From Roseivirga echinicomitans (GTDB taxonomy: Bacteria; Bacteroidota; Bacteroidia; Cytophagales; Cyclobacteriaceae), in assembly GCF_001592935.1 (NCBI RefSeq), contig NZ_LRDB01000050.1:372001-436000 (forward strand): a stretch of 64,000 nt of DNA, written 5' to 3'. The number at the start of each line of letters is the position of its first letter. Position 1 is the first letter of the stretch. Positions 47,001-55,991 of the stretch are shown here, piece after piece. The notes under the pieces are model-generated. The model was not told the DNA's origin. It made no database searches and saw only the letters and a program-made list of their open reading frames with translations. Position numbers and translations under genes: made by a program.

Positions 47001-47699
47001 ATGAAAACACTAGGCTTAATGGGAGGAACTTCTTGGCATTCCACAGTAGAGTATTATCGCGATATTAATCAGGCGGTAAACGAGCATTTTGGCGATAACA
47101 CCAACCCACCTTTACTACTTTTTAACCTGAACCAGTCTTTAATACATCAATACCAACGAGAAGGAAATTGGGCCGCAATTGCTAATTTAATTACCGATGC
47201 AGGTAAACGACTTCAACTCGCAGGGGCAGAAGCGCTTATGTGTTGCGCGAATACGCCTCACAAAGTATTCGACACGGTAAGCGCAACCCTTGAAGTTCCT
47301 ATGCTGCATATTGCTGATGCCACAGCCCAAGCCATCAAAAGACGAGGCATTAAAAAAGTCTGTTTTATTGGGACGAAGTTTACCATGGAAGCCGATTTTA
47401 TTACGGGTAGAATTGGGCAGTCTGGTATAGAAGTACTGGTACCTGAAGTCCCAGAAGTCTTTGAAGAGCTACATCGGATTATTCAGAAAGAGCTGACTTT
47501 TGGTCGGATCGAGGAATCGTCTAAGCAATATGCATTGGACACCATCAACAGAATGATTTCGCAGGGTGCTGAGGGTGTTATTCTAGGCTGTACAGAATTC
47601 CCCCTAATGATTTCTGAAAGTGACCTGAATGTCCCTATTTTTAATACTACCCATATTCATTCTCAGGCGGCAGTGGATTTCATTTTAGGAAAAGACTGA
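47001..47699 (+). CDS. Aspartate/glutamate racemase-family protein
   Basis: The 232-residue protein starts MKTLGLMGGTSWHSTVEYYR, the signature of amino-acid racemases of the YgeA/RacX type. The two catalytic cysteines are visible in CCANTPHKV (Cys 82) and VILGCTEFPLMI. It interconverts L and D forms of an amino acid, perhaps aspartate or a broad range. D-amino acids could feed the cell wall. No murein genes are adjacent. Confidence 0.9.
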   Translation: MKTLGLMGGTSWHSTVEYYRDINQAVNEHFGDNTNPPLLLFNLNQSLIHQYQREGNWAAIANLITDAGKRLQLAGAEALMCCANTPHKVFDTVSATLEVPMLHIADATAQAIKRRGIKKVCFIGTKFTMEADFITGRIGQSGIEVLVPEVPEVFEELHRIIQKELTFGRIEESSKQYALDTINRMISQGAEGVILGCTEFPLMISESDLNVPIFNTTHIHSQAAVDFILGKD

Positions 47700-47846
47700 T
47701 CATAGTTTTTATTCGTTAACCAACCCTACTTCTTCTGAAAAAGCGTTGATTTCCCCCTCTTAAATATTTTTCATTTTAAAATGTGATATTTTGTAAGTCT
47801 CTGCGAATAATGGGTAAACGAATTGAAAACGCTTTCGAGACTAAGA

Positions 47847-48353
47847 ATGACATCCACCGAGAAAGACACATTTGAATTACTGATTGAAAGCAACAAGGGA
47901 ATCATCTATAAAGTGGCCAATGCCTACTGTAAAGATGAGGAAGACAGAAAAGACCTTGTGCAAGAAATCGTCATTCAGCTATGGAAAAGCTTAGATCGCT
48001 ACGATGACAGTTTCAAAATCTCTACCTGGATTTACAGAATTGCGCTGAATGTCGCCATTTCGTTCTTCCGAAAGGACAGTAAAAGAAAAGCCACTCAAAC
48101 CTCCATTTCAGAAGGTATTTTCAACCTAAAGGAAGAAGAACCCAGTTCTGAATTAGAATCCAATTTAAACCTATTGCAGCAGTTCATTAGTGAATTAAAA
48201 GAGCTCGACAGGGCGCTGATGCTGCTTTACTTGGAACAAAAAACGCATAAAGAAATGGCTGATATTCTGGGGCTTTCAGAATCTAATATCGCGACCAAGA
48301 TTAGTCGGATCAGGGAAAAATTGCGCGTTCGTTTTTCACAACATAACCACTAG
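47847..48353 (+). CDS. ECF-type RNA polymerase sigma factor
   Basis: From the ATG at 47847 the product has 168 residues. It has sigma region 2 (KVANAYCKDEEDRKDLVQEIVIQLWKSL ... STWIYRIALNVAISFFRK) and region 4 (LMLLYLEQKTHKEMADILGLSESNIATKISRIREKLR). It directs polymerase to a small regulon. A membrane protein gene starts four bases downstream and may control it. The alternative TTG start at 47823 is less likely. Confidence 0.92.
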   Translation: MTSTEKDTFELLIESNKGIIYKVANAYCKDEEDRKDLVQEIVIQLWKSLDRYDDSFKISTWIYRIALNVAISFFRKDSKRKATQTSISEGIFNLKEEEPSSELESNLNLLQQFISELKELDRALMLLYLEQKTHKEMADILGLSESNIATKISRIREKLRVRFSQHNH

Positions 48354-48357
48354 AAAA

Positions 48358-49017
48358 ATGGAAGAGAAAGATATCATGGACTTATGGAAAGCGCAAGATG
48401 CTAAACTTGAGAAATCGCTGGCCATCAATTTTGAATTGCTACAAGAAGTAAAACGTCAAAAAGCCACTTCAGCCTTAAAGAAGGCCCGAAACGTAAAGAT
48501 ATTTGCCATAGTCGTTGGGATTTTATGGGTTGCCTTTGTGGGCTTCTTAATCTATCATTCCCTTGAATTCTCAAAGATCTTCTTTCTGGTGTCTGCAGGT
48601 ATTCATTTAGTAGTAACCGTGATTGCTATAGCTACTTACATTAAGCATTTGGTGCTTATGGATGAAGCCAACAATAGTAAAACAGTAGTGGAAGCGCAGC
48701 AAAAGCTTAATGAAATGCAGACTTCATTTCTCTGGATCGTCCGCTTATCCTTTGTACAAATGCCTGTGTTTACTACTTGGTTTATCTCATTCCAATGGAT
48801 CGAGACATCTCCCGAAACATTTTGGGGTATTCACGTACCCACAGTGCTGCTCTTTACTTGGTTAGGGATTTGGCTGTATAGAAATATCAACTACCGAAAC
48901 GCCAATAAGAAATGGTTTAAAGTACTTTTCAATAGCCCAGAATGGACTTCAGTCATTGATGCGATGGGTTTTCTAGAAGAAATTGAAGAATATAAGAAGG
49001 AGAATATAAAGAGCTAA
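48358..49017 (+). CDS. Membrane protein coupled to the ECF sigma factor
   Basis: The 219-residue protein starts with a charged helical segment (DLWKAQDAKLEKSLAINFELLQEVKRQKATSALKKARN). Four hydrophobic segments follow (about 44-63, 68-90, 120-142, 150-172), and it ends in an amphipathic helix. It lacks the zinc-binding HxxxCxxC anti-sigma domain. The N-terminal helix and gene order suggest it holds the sigma factor at the membrane, but this is inference from position only. Confidence 0.7.
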   Translation: MEEKDIMDLWKAQDAKLEKSLAINFELLQEVKRQKATSALKKARNVKIFAIVVGILWVAFVGFLIYHSLEFSKIFFLVSAGIHLVVTVIAIATYIKHLVLMDEANNSKTVVEAQQKLNEMQTSFLWIVRLSFVQMPVFTTWFISFQWIETSPETFWGIHVPTVLLFTWLGIWLYRNINYRNANKKWFKVLFNSPEWTSVIDAMGFLEEIEEYKKENIKS

Positions 49018-49064
49018 ATGATTTCAAAATAGTTAAAACCATTACCTAAAGCCATTCTCGCAAA

Positions 49065-49090
49065 TAGCCCACGGTTTAAACCGTGGGCTA
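49065..49090. repeat. 26-bp perfect palindrome (REP-like)
   Basis: TAGCCCACGGTTT and its exact reverse complement AAACCGTGGGCTA abut without a loop. No T run follows on either side, so it is not a good terminator. It resembles intergenic palindromes scattered through Bacteroidota genomes. Confidence 0.65.
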
Positions 49091-49135
49091 TGAATTACGA
49101 TATCATCTTCGTTGAAAACGAGAATTAATTAACTA

Positions 49136-49207
49136 CTGTCGCAGGTTCTCCGATTTATCTGTCCTTTGGCAGAACCTGTGACACTCTATCTTTAAGGACT
49201 CTGTCCT
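49136..49207 (-). repeat. Dispersed palindromic repeat, inverted full copy
   Basis: On the minus strand it reads GGACAGAGTCCT ... GTCACAGGTTCTGCC, then AAAGGACAGATAAATCGG, then AGAACCTGCGACAG, the same order as 19716-19793. It lies between the ECF sigma operon and the flavoprotein gene. Confidence 0.75.
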
Positions 49208-49231
49208 TTCTTACATTAGCACTAATATTCT

Positions 49232-50809
49232 TTACTTTCTTTTCAAACCAGCAATCAAGCTCTCAGCACATTTCTCGCCATCCATGGCAGCAGAAACAAT
49301 ACCTCCAGCAAAACCTGCTCCTTCCCCGCAAGGGAATAAGCCTTTGATTTCCACATGCTCCAAGCTGTTTTTATCTCTTGGAATTCGTACTGGCGAAGAA
49401 GTTCTACTCTCCACTCCGACTATTTGCGCCTCATTGGTGTAATAGCCCTTCATTTTCTTAGCATAGCCTTTAAAAGCGTCTCTCAATCTCAAGTGAATCG
49501 ACTCTGGCAACACTTCACGCATATCCACAGACATCAATCCAGGCTGATAGGAAGTATCGTTCAAGGAAGGTGAAACCCTGCCATTGACAAAGTCTGTCAT
49601 GCGCTGGGCAGGTGCAGCTTGAGTACCTCCAGCAATCTGGCAAGCGCGTTGCTCAATTTCTCTTTGGAATTCCATTCCAGCCAAAGCCCCAAATTTGGAG
49701 TATGCGGTAAGGTCTTCCAGTTCAACTGCCGAAACAATACCAGAATTAGCGAAGGCTGAATCTCTTCTAGAAGGGCTCATTCCGTTGACAACCACTTCTC
49801 CTGGAGCAGTTGCAGCTGGAACAATAAAACCACCAGGACACATACAAAAGCTGAATACGCCTCTTTGTTTGCCCTCATGATACGTCTGATGAACCAATGC
49901 GTAAGAGGAAGCTGGTAAAAACTCACCTCTGTCCGTATCGCAATGGTATTGAATTTTATCGATCAGCGATTGCGGATGCTCAATTCTTACGCCCAAAGCG
50001 AAAGGTTTGGCTTCAATCAATACCTCATTCTTCTGTAGTAAATGGAAAATATCTCTTGCTGAATGGCCCGTAGCAAGAATTACGCCCAAGCCTTCTACTT
50101 TAGAGCCATCTGCCAAAACCACTCCTGTCATTCTTTTTTCCTTGATAAGAAAATCAGCTACTTTGGTATCGAAGTGAATTTCTCCACCGGCATTCGTAAT
50201 ACTCTGTCTGATTTCTTGCACCACTTTTGGCAACTTGTTGGTGCCAATATGTGGATGTGCATCTACCAAAATATCTTCGGAAGCACCATGGGCGACTAAA
50301 ATCTCAAGGGTTCTGAGAATGTCGCCACGCTTTTTTGAACGGGTATAAAGCTTACCGTCAGAAAAAGTGCCTGCCCCACCTTCTCCAAAACAATAGTTCG
50401 ATTCAGGATTCACAACATGTTCTTTGTTGATGGCAGCAAGATCGCGTCTCCTTTTCTGAACATCGCTGCCTCGTTCAATGACAATGGGCTTGTAACCCAA
50501 TTCGATCAAACGCAGTGCGGAAAACATTCCAGCAGGTCCAAAACCGACAATAATAACTGGTTCAGCATTGGTGACTACTGGATAATCTCTTTTGTAGGAA
50601 ATTGCTGGCGGAAGTTCTTCATTGATGAACACTTGGGCTTCAATATTGACTTTCACATTGCGTGAGCGTGCATCTATTGAGCGTTTTAGTGGTCTAACTT
50701 TCGCACTTTTAGGGTTGGTTATATTGGCCCTTTTCAGAATAATGGCCTCAAATAATTCGGGAGTGAAGGCTTCTTCGGGACGAAGCGTGGTTTTTATGGT
50801 CTTTTGCAT
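49232..50809 (-). CDS. FAD-dependent dehydrogenase of the COG2509 type
   Basis: The 525-residue protein has an N-terminal ~85-residue module resembling an RNA/ferredoxin-like fold (LKRSIDARSRNVKVNIEAQVFI), then the FAD site VGFGPAGMFSALRLIELGYKPIVIERG, SNYCFGEGGAGTFSDGKLYTR, and FPCGEGAGFAGGIVSAAMDG at the C terminus. Homologs are widely conserved but their substrate is unknown. Cys in YCFGEGG and CMCPGG are conserved features of the group. It faces the repeat-bearing spacer. Confidence 0.85.
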   Translation of the reverse strand: MQKTIKTTLRPEEAFTPELFEAIILKRANITNPKSAKVRPLKRSIDARSRNVKVNIEAQVFINEELPPAISYKRDYPVVTNAEPVIIVGFGPAGMFSALRLIELGYKPIVIERGSDVQKRRRDLAAINKEHVVNPESNYCFGEGGAGTFSDGKLYTRSKKRGDILRTLEILVAHGASEDILVDAHPHIGTNKLPKVVQEIRQSITNAGGEIHFDTKVADFLIKEKRMTGVVLADGSKVEGLGVILATGHSARDIFHLLQKNEVLIEAKPFALGVRIEHPQSLIDKIQYHCDTDRGEFLPASSYALVHQTYHEGKQRGVFSFCMCPGGFIVPAATAPGEVVVNGMSPSRRDSAFANSGIVSAVELEDLTAYSKFGALAGMEFQREIEQRACQIAGGTQAAPAQRMTDFVNGRVSPSLNDTSYQPGLMSVDMREVLPESIHLRLRDAFKGYAKKMKGYYTNEAQIVGVESRTSSPVRIPRDKNSLEHVEIKGLFPCGEGAGFAGGIVSAAMDGEKCAESLIAGLKRK

Positions 50810-50933
50810 AGCGTAGAGTATTTATCTCTAAAGTGATTGTTCTTTTATCTCCTGCAAATTTAGATTCAAAACATCAACAAACCTATTACCCCATAGCATA
50901 CCGAGTGGCACTGATTTGGGTAGAACACAAAAA

Positions 50934-50941
50934 TATATTTG
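50934..50941 (+). promoter_or_regulatory. -7 promoter element of the propeller lipoprotein genes
   Basis: TATATTTG matches TAnnTTTG exactly, 14 bases before the ATG at 50956. A TTG at 50916-50918 is 15 bases upstream, shorter than usual. Confidence 0.4.
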
Positions 50942-50955
50942 TTAAGTTTATATTT

Positions 50956-52152
50956 ATGAAATCAACCAAGGAAGCACTTCTAATTTCAGGATTAATCATC
51001 ACAATTATTTTCCTGACTTCATCTTGTGGTTCCAATTCTAGGAATCAGAACGCCATAGTTACTTCAGAACGTATGGGGGTGATTGCTATTGACGAAATTA
51101 AGCCAAGCAAACTGTCGGATGTAGTTGATCACATCACATATACCGCCCTGAAAGACCACCCAGATCACCGTATTCATAGAATTGATAAGGTTTTAATTGA
51201 AGATGGATTACTCTATACCTTTGATTACTCATCTGGTAAATCACTCTCTGTTTATGATTTAAAAGGCAACTTTCAATTTGCCATTGCCAAACCGGGGCAA
51301 GGACCAGACGAATATGCGGCAGTTCATGACTTTTTAGTATATCAGGGCAAAATTGAGGTGCTAGATATTAGAGGAAAACTGCTTTTTTATGACAAAAAAG
51401 GCACTTTTGAGAGAAGTGAAAAATTACCTTTCTCTCCACAAGCATTCTTGAAAATAGGTAATGATTACCTGTTTCAAACGGGTAAAAAACCGAATGAACT
51501 CGGGAAAAATGGAAAGCCCTGTGAAGTGGTTCAATATAATTTGGAGACGAAAAAATCAGACTGTTGGCTCGAAATCAATAATGGCAGAAGATTAAGTGTC
51601 TCATGGGAAAAAAACATGCTAAAAAGAGTTGACAATGAGTTTTATTATGGCACCAGTTTTAATGATACGATCTATAGAAAACAGGATGGAAATTTTAAGC
51701 CTCAATTCATTTTCGATTTTTCTCCCAATGCATTACCCTCTGAAATATTTGATCCGAATGTTTCAATTAGCGAATTCGTTGACTACCAGAATAACAATCG
51801 GGACAAAGCTTATCATTCAGCAAGTCTACAAGTGAGCGCTGATTTTCTAATTACTAGATTCTATAATAACACAGGTCACCATCTGATTTATGATCAAAAT
51901 AAAGGCAGTAAAACTGTTTTAGAATGGAGAGTTAAAAATGATGTTGATAATGGCTTACCTCTCTACTGGGCTCACGCATTGAACAATCGTGATATAATTA
52001 TGATCTATGACTCTGAATACGTTCTGGAATGGGCGAGTGAGTTGCAAGAAGGAAAAAGCCAGTTTAATGAAAAAGAACAGGCCTTTTTGGATTTCGTTAA
52101 CGAGTTTAATCCAGACGACCCTTTGGTAATGATTTCATACCACCTCAAGTAA
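50956..52152 (+). CDS. Six-bladed propeller lipoprotein, tandem copy 1
   Basis: The 398-residue product has an SPII signal (STKEALLISGLIITIIFLTSSC) and a 6-bladed propeller of the kind annotated as BF3164-like in Bacteroidota, e.g. SLSVYDLKGNFQFAIAKPGQGPDEYAAVHDFLV. It is probably anchored in the outer membrane. The frame extends upstream to 50833, but that part lacks a signal and is not used. The next gene encodes a close paralog, and the first 20 codons of the two are nearly identical at the DNA level. Confidence 0.85.
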   Translation: MKSTKEALLISGLIITIIFLTSSCGSNSRNQNAIVTSERMGVIAIDEIKPSKLSDVVDHITYTALKDHPDHRIHRIDKVLIEDGLLYTFDYSSGKSLSVYDLKGNFQFAIAKPGQGPDEYAAVHDFLVYQGKIEVLDIRGKLLFYDKKGTFERSEKLPFSPQAFLKIGNDYLFQTGKKPNELGKNGKPCEVVQYNLETKKSDCWLEINNGRRLSVSWEKNMLKRVDNEFYYGTSFNDTIYRKQDGNFKPQFIFDFSPNALPSEIFDPNVSISEFVDYQNNNRDKAYHSASLQVSADFLITRFYNNTGHHLIYDQNKGSKTVLEWRVKNDVDNGLPLYWAHALNNRDIIMIYDSEYVLEWASELQEGKSQFNEKEQAFLDFVNEFNPDDPLVMISYHLK

Positions 52153-52193
52153 AGAAGCTGAACGATTAGCAATCACTTATTCATTCTATAATC

Positions 52194-53381
52194 ATGCGAA
52201 CAACCAAGGAAGCACTTCTAATTTCAGGACTAATCATCACAATTATTTTTCTTAGTTCATCTTGTGGGGCTAATTCTGAAAAGCAAACATCTTTATCTAC
52301 TTCAGAAGATATTAAGGTCATTCCTGTTGTTGGTATTGAAGAAAGCAAACTGTCGGATGTGATAGATAACATCACTTATACTGCGCTCAAAGACCACCCA
52401 GATCACCGTGCCTATAGAATTGACAAAGTTTTAATTGAAGATGAATTGATCTATATTTTTGATTACTACTCGGGTCGATCACTCTCGGTTTATGATTTAA
52501 AAGGCAACTTTCAATTTGCCATTACCAAGCCGGGGCAAGGACCCGACCAATACCTAGAAGTTCAAGATTTCTTAATAGACAAAGGCAAAATTGAAGTGCT
52601 GGATGCTAGAGGTAAATTGATCTTCTTTAACGACAATGGTGTTTTTGAGAAAAGTGAGAAACTACCTTTTGTGGCTCAAGCATTTACCAAAGTTGAGGGT
52701 AATTATATATTTCAAACAGGCAAAATCCCAAATGAACTAGGGAAAAACGGAAAACCCTGTGAAGTGGTACAATATAATTTGGAGACAAAAAAATCAGAAT
52801 GTGTGCTGGAGATTCATAATGGTAAAAACCCACATTCTTTTAAAGAGAGAAATATTTTGAAAAACATAGGTAGTGAAACTTATTATGGCACCTACTTTAA
52901 TGACACGATCTATAGAAAACGGGGAGACAAGTTCACTCCCGGGGTTATCATTAATTTCTCTTCCAATCCCCTTCCTGATGAAACCTTTGATCCAAAATTT
53001 TCTGTTTCAGACTTTACGGGAACTCTAAAAGACAAAGTATACCATAACCCAGACCTGCAAGGAAGCTCTGATTTCCTAATAACACGATTTAAAGGGAGTG
53101 GAAATAACCACTTAATTTACAATAGTCAGGAAAGGAAATCATCAATTATAAATTCAACCGCTAAGAATGATGTTGATGGTGGCATACCCCTTTATTGGGT
53201 TCACTCAGTCATCAACCGCGATCTTATCATGATCTATGACTCCGAAAACGTTCTGAAAAGGGCCAACAAATTGCAAGAGGAAAAAAGGCAGTTCAATGAA
53301 AAAGAACAGACCTTTTTGGATTTCGCTAGCAAGTTTGATACAAATGATCCTTTGGTGATGATTTCATATCACCTCAAGTAA
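52194..53381 (+). CDS. Six-bladed propeller lipoprotein, tandem copy 2
   Basis: The 395-residue paralog of the preceding gene shares the signal (EALLISGLIITIIFLSSSC), long identical blocks such as FQTGK-PNELGKNGKPCEVVQYNLETKKSEC and the C-terminal DPLVMISYHLK. It diverges most in the middle (residues about 200-330). The gap of 41 bases suggests cotranscription. Recent tandem duplication is evident; specialisation for different ligands is possible. Confidence 0.85.
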   Translation: MRTTKEALLISGLIITIIFLSSSCGANSEKQTSLSTSEDIKVIPVVGIEESKLSDVIDNITYTALKDHPDHRAYRIDKVLIEDELIYIFDYYSGRSLSVYDLKGNFQFAITKPGQGPDQYLEVQDFLIDKGKIEVLDARGKLIFFNDNGVFEKSEKLPFVAQAFTKVEGNYIFQTGKIPNELGKNGKPCEVVQYNLETKKSECVLEIHNGKNPHSFKERNILKNIGSETYYGTYFNDTIYRKRGDKFTPGVIINFSSNPLPDETFDPKFSVSDFTGTLKDKVYHNPDLQGSSDFLITRFKGSGNNHLIYNSQERKSSIINSTAKNDVDGGIPLYWVHSVINRDLIMIYDSENVLKRANKLQEEKRQFNEKEQTFLDFASKFDTNDPLVMISYHLK

Positions 53382-53401
53382 AGAGCAATACCCTTTCTCA
53401 G

Positions 53402-54184
53402 TTACTTATAAGGCACTTTTTCTAGAATATGTCTCATCACCTGAATTCTAGCGGCCGTCTTTTTATTGGCTTTCAACACAATCCAAGGGTTGTTTTTCGT
53501 GTTGGTTTCTGCAAACATTCTAACTCTATACTTAGTGTAGGAATCCCAAAGCTCTTGCGCCATTTCATCTACTGGTGACATTTTCCAACGCTTCAATGGA
53601 TTTTCCATAATGTCTTTAAACCTTGAAGCCTGTTCTTTTTTTGTAATCGAAAAATAGAACTTCAATAGAATGATGCCATCGTTGGTCAACATAGTTTCAA
53701 AATTATTAACTTCCCGCATAAAGCGTTCATATTCTTCATCGGTACAGAAACCATTTACGGGCTCTACCACAGCCCTATTATACCAACTACGATCGAAAAA
53801 CACGATTTCACCTGGGTTTGGCAAACGTGTAATGTAGCGTTGAAAATACCATTGCCCACGCTCTTCTTCAGTTGGTTTTGGCAAGGCCACTACCCTATAA
53901 TTTCTAGGGTTCAAGTGGTGGGTTACCCTTCTAATCGCTCCACCCTTTCCAGCAGAATCTCTGCCTTCGAACAACAAACAAATTCGTTTCCCCTCATTAA
54001 TCGCCCATTGCTGGAGCTTAATGAGTTCCATTTGAAATTCTTCAAGGCGCTTTTCATACTTAACATAACGCAACACCTTTTCAGGATTAAAATTATCCTT
54101 GTCTTTTAACAATAGCTTGATCGCCTTGTTACTGTTCAAGAGTTTCAATTCCTTATCCGTAAAATTGTATTTTAAGTCAGACAT
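53402..54184 (-). CDS. ppk2: Polyphosphate kinase 2 family protein, second of a pair
   Basis: The 260-residue PPK2 has Walker A EGRDSAGKGGAIRR, Walker B FFDRSWYNRAVVEPV, and the lid region RFKDIMENPLKRWKMSPVDEMA. PPK2 enzymes use polyphosphate to phosphorylate nucleotides (ADP/GDP or AMP) or run in reverse. The class cannot be fixed from sequence by eye. Its start overlaps the stop of the upstream ppk2 by one base, so both chains are made together. Confidence 0.9.
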   Translation of the reverse strand: MSDLKYNFTDKELKLLNSNKAIKLLLKDKDNFNPEKVLRYVKYEKRLEEFQMELIKLQQWAINEGKRICLLFEGRDSAGKGGAIRRVTHHLNPRNYRVVALPKPTEEERGQWYFQRYITRLPNPGEIVFFDRSWYNRAVVEPVNGFCTDEEYERFMREVNNFETMLTNDGIILLKFYFSITKKEQASRFKDIMENPLKRWKMSPVDEMAQELWDSYTKYRVRMFAETNTKNNPWIVLKANKKTAARIQVMRHILEKVPYK

Positions 54185-55083
54185 TATAACAAGTGATAAA
54201 TTGAACGGTGAAACCTCATTACGATGTTAGGGTCGGGCAATACAACGATATCAGCTTCCTTTTTCCCTGGGTACTCAAACTTGGAGAGTACATGTCGGAT
54301 GCTTTCCAGACGGGCTTGTTTTTTGGTATTCGTTTTTATGATTATCCAAGGGCTAAAACTGTTGTGTGTTTGAGCAAACATCTGCTCTTTATAATAAGTA
54401 TATCTCTGCCACATTTCTTGCCCCTTCTCATCCACAGGACTTAATTTCCACTGTTTCAATGGGTTAGCCCTTCTATCATTAAAGCGTTTTACTTGTTCAT
54501 CCTTACCTATAGAAAACCAAAACTTAATGATATGCACACCATCTTCAAAAAGCATGTGTTCAAACTCCGGAACCTGGCGCATAAACCGTTGGTATTGATC
54601 TTCATCACAAAAACCCATTACAGGCTCTACTACTGCCCTATTGTACCAGCTACGATCGAAAAACACCATTTCTCCAGCATATGGAAGTTCCTTAATATAC
54701 CTTCTGAAATACCACTGCCCCTTTTCCATATCCGTAGGCTTGTTTAAAGCAACAACACGCATGGATCGTGGATTAAGGTGTTCCGTAAATCGCTTGATCG
54801 TCCCCCCCTTTCCAGCAGCATCTCGACCTTCAAAAATTATGGCAACCCTTTGATTGGTTTCAGCAATCCAGTGTTGAAGCTTAACCAGCTCAACCTGTAA
54901 TTTCTCCAGCTGTTGTTCATATTCAAGGTTGTACAATGCTTTTGAATAGTCCCTCCCTTTTTCCTGAAGTAAATGCTCTAAGTCAGCTCGATTCTTGATA
55001 ATCGAGAAATCTCGATTATCAAGAATTTGGTCTTTGGTTAACTTATTGTGAACAGAATCATCTGTTATTAAAAATTCGCTCAT
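54184..55083 (-). CDS. ppk2: Polyphosphate kinase 2 family protein, first of a pair
   Basis: The 299-residue paralog has EGRDAAGKGGTIKRF, FFDRSWYNRAVVEPVMGF and RFNDRRANPLKQWKLSPVDEKG. It is about 40 residues longer than its partner: an N-terminal extension of ~20 residues and a C-terminal one (ADIVVLPDPNIVMRFHRSIYHLL). All catalytic motifs are intact in both copies. It is the first gene of the two-gene operon. Confidence 0.9.
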   Translation of the reverse strand: MSEFLITDDSVHNKLTKDQILDNRDFSIIKNRADLEHLLQEKGRDYSKALYNLEYEQQLEKLQVELVKLQHWIAETNQRVAIIFEGRDAAGKGGTIKRFTEHLNPRSMRVVALNKPTDMEKGQWYFRRYIKELPYAGEMVFFDRSWYNRAVVEPVMGFCDEDQYQRFMRQVPEFEHMLFEDGVHIIKFWFSIGKDEQVKRFNDRRANPLKQWKLSPVDEKGQEMWQRYTYYKEQMFAQTHNSFSPWIIIKTNTKKQARLESIRHVLSKFEYPGKKEADIVVLPDPNIVMRFHRSIYHLL

Positions 55084-55204
55084 AATCCGAATTGGTTTCT
55101 GGCGTTAAAATAATGAAAATGGTTACACCCTTTGCATTAAGCTTCATCAATTCTCTGGAATTAAAAAAAAATATGCCCTACCTTCGCAAACTCAATAAAA
55201 CCAT

Positions 55205-55987
55205 ATGAAACGATATTTATCTATTTTCACCTTTTTACTTCTTTCTTTCTCAGCCATAGGCCAAGATATTCTAACAAAACGCTCTGGAGAAACAATGACT
55301 GGAGATGTTCAGCTACTATCTGATTCTGATGGAATGCCTTATGCTGTTGTGAAAAATGGAAAAGATAAAGAAACTGTTAAGCTATTTGATATTCAGAATA
55401 TTTCGATGCCTGAGTATGGATTGATTAAACCAATGAAAATTGGAGAGCAATATCATTTTGCTTTGCTGGTTAGCGAAGACTATTTAAGTGTTTATAAATA
55501 CTCTGCTTCCAACAGAATGGATGATTTCGGCATGATGGCATTACAGAAATTCGGGGGAGCTGCCTTTGCTTTACCAGGCATTATGGGGTTTAGAAATTTA
55601 ATGACAGATTACCTATCGGATTGTAAAGAAGTTTCTGACCGAATTGAAGAGAAAGAACTTAAGAGGGGGGATATAGATCAAATTGTGGAAGATTACAATG
55701 GATGCATTGCCTTGAAAAACTCGACCCAACAAGAAGCTGTATCTTATTATAAACCTGCAACCTCTAAAATCTCAAAAACTATGGAAGCCCTCTTGCAGGA
55801 TTTTGAGGATACATTAAAGACCTCAAAACAGGTAGAAGATAAGGGGCAAGTTTCAGAAATGTTTTCTGATTTTTCATCCAAAATTAAAAAAGGAGAAAAG
55901 GTACCTGAGTACCTTATAAATGCTCTAAAAGATGCAATTAAGAACGATCAAAAGCTTGTTGAATTGATGAAAAAAATCATCGGATAA
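55205..55987 (+). CDS. Secreted protein of unknown function (260 aa)
   Basis: The protein has a signal peptide (MKRYLSIFTFLLLSFSAIGQ), a short beta-rich domain (about 24-100, ILTKRSGETMTGDVQLLSDSDGM), and then a helical, charged C-terminal half with many Lys and Glu (residues 125-260). Two cysteines in the helical part (SDCKEV, NGCIAL) could form a disulfide. TACCTTCG at 55179-55186 is near the TAnnTTTG promoter element. I recognise no family. Confidence 0.7.
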   Translation: MKRYLSIFTFLLLSFSAIGQDILTKRSGETMTGDVQLLSDSDGMPYAVVKNGKDKETVKLFDIQNISMPEYGLIKPMKIGEQYHFALLVSEDYLSVYKYSASNRMDDFGMMALQKFGGAAFALPGIMGFRNLMTDYLSDCKEVSDRIEEKELKRGDIDQIVEDYNGCIALKNSTQQEAVSYYKPATSKISKTMEALLQDFEDTLKTSKQVEDKGQVSEMFSDFSSKIKKGEKVPEYLINALKDAIKNDQKLVELMKKIIG

Positions 55988-55991
55988 GCGC

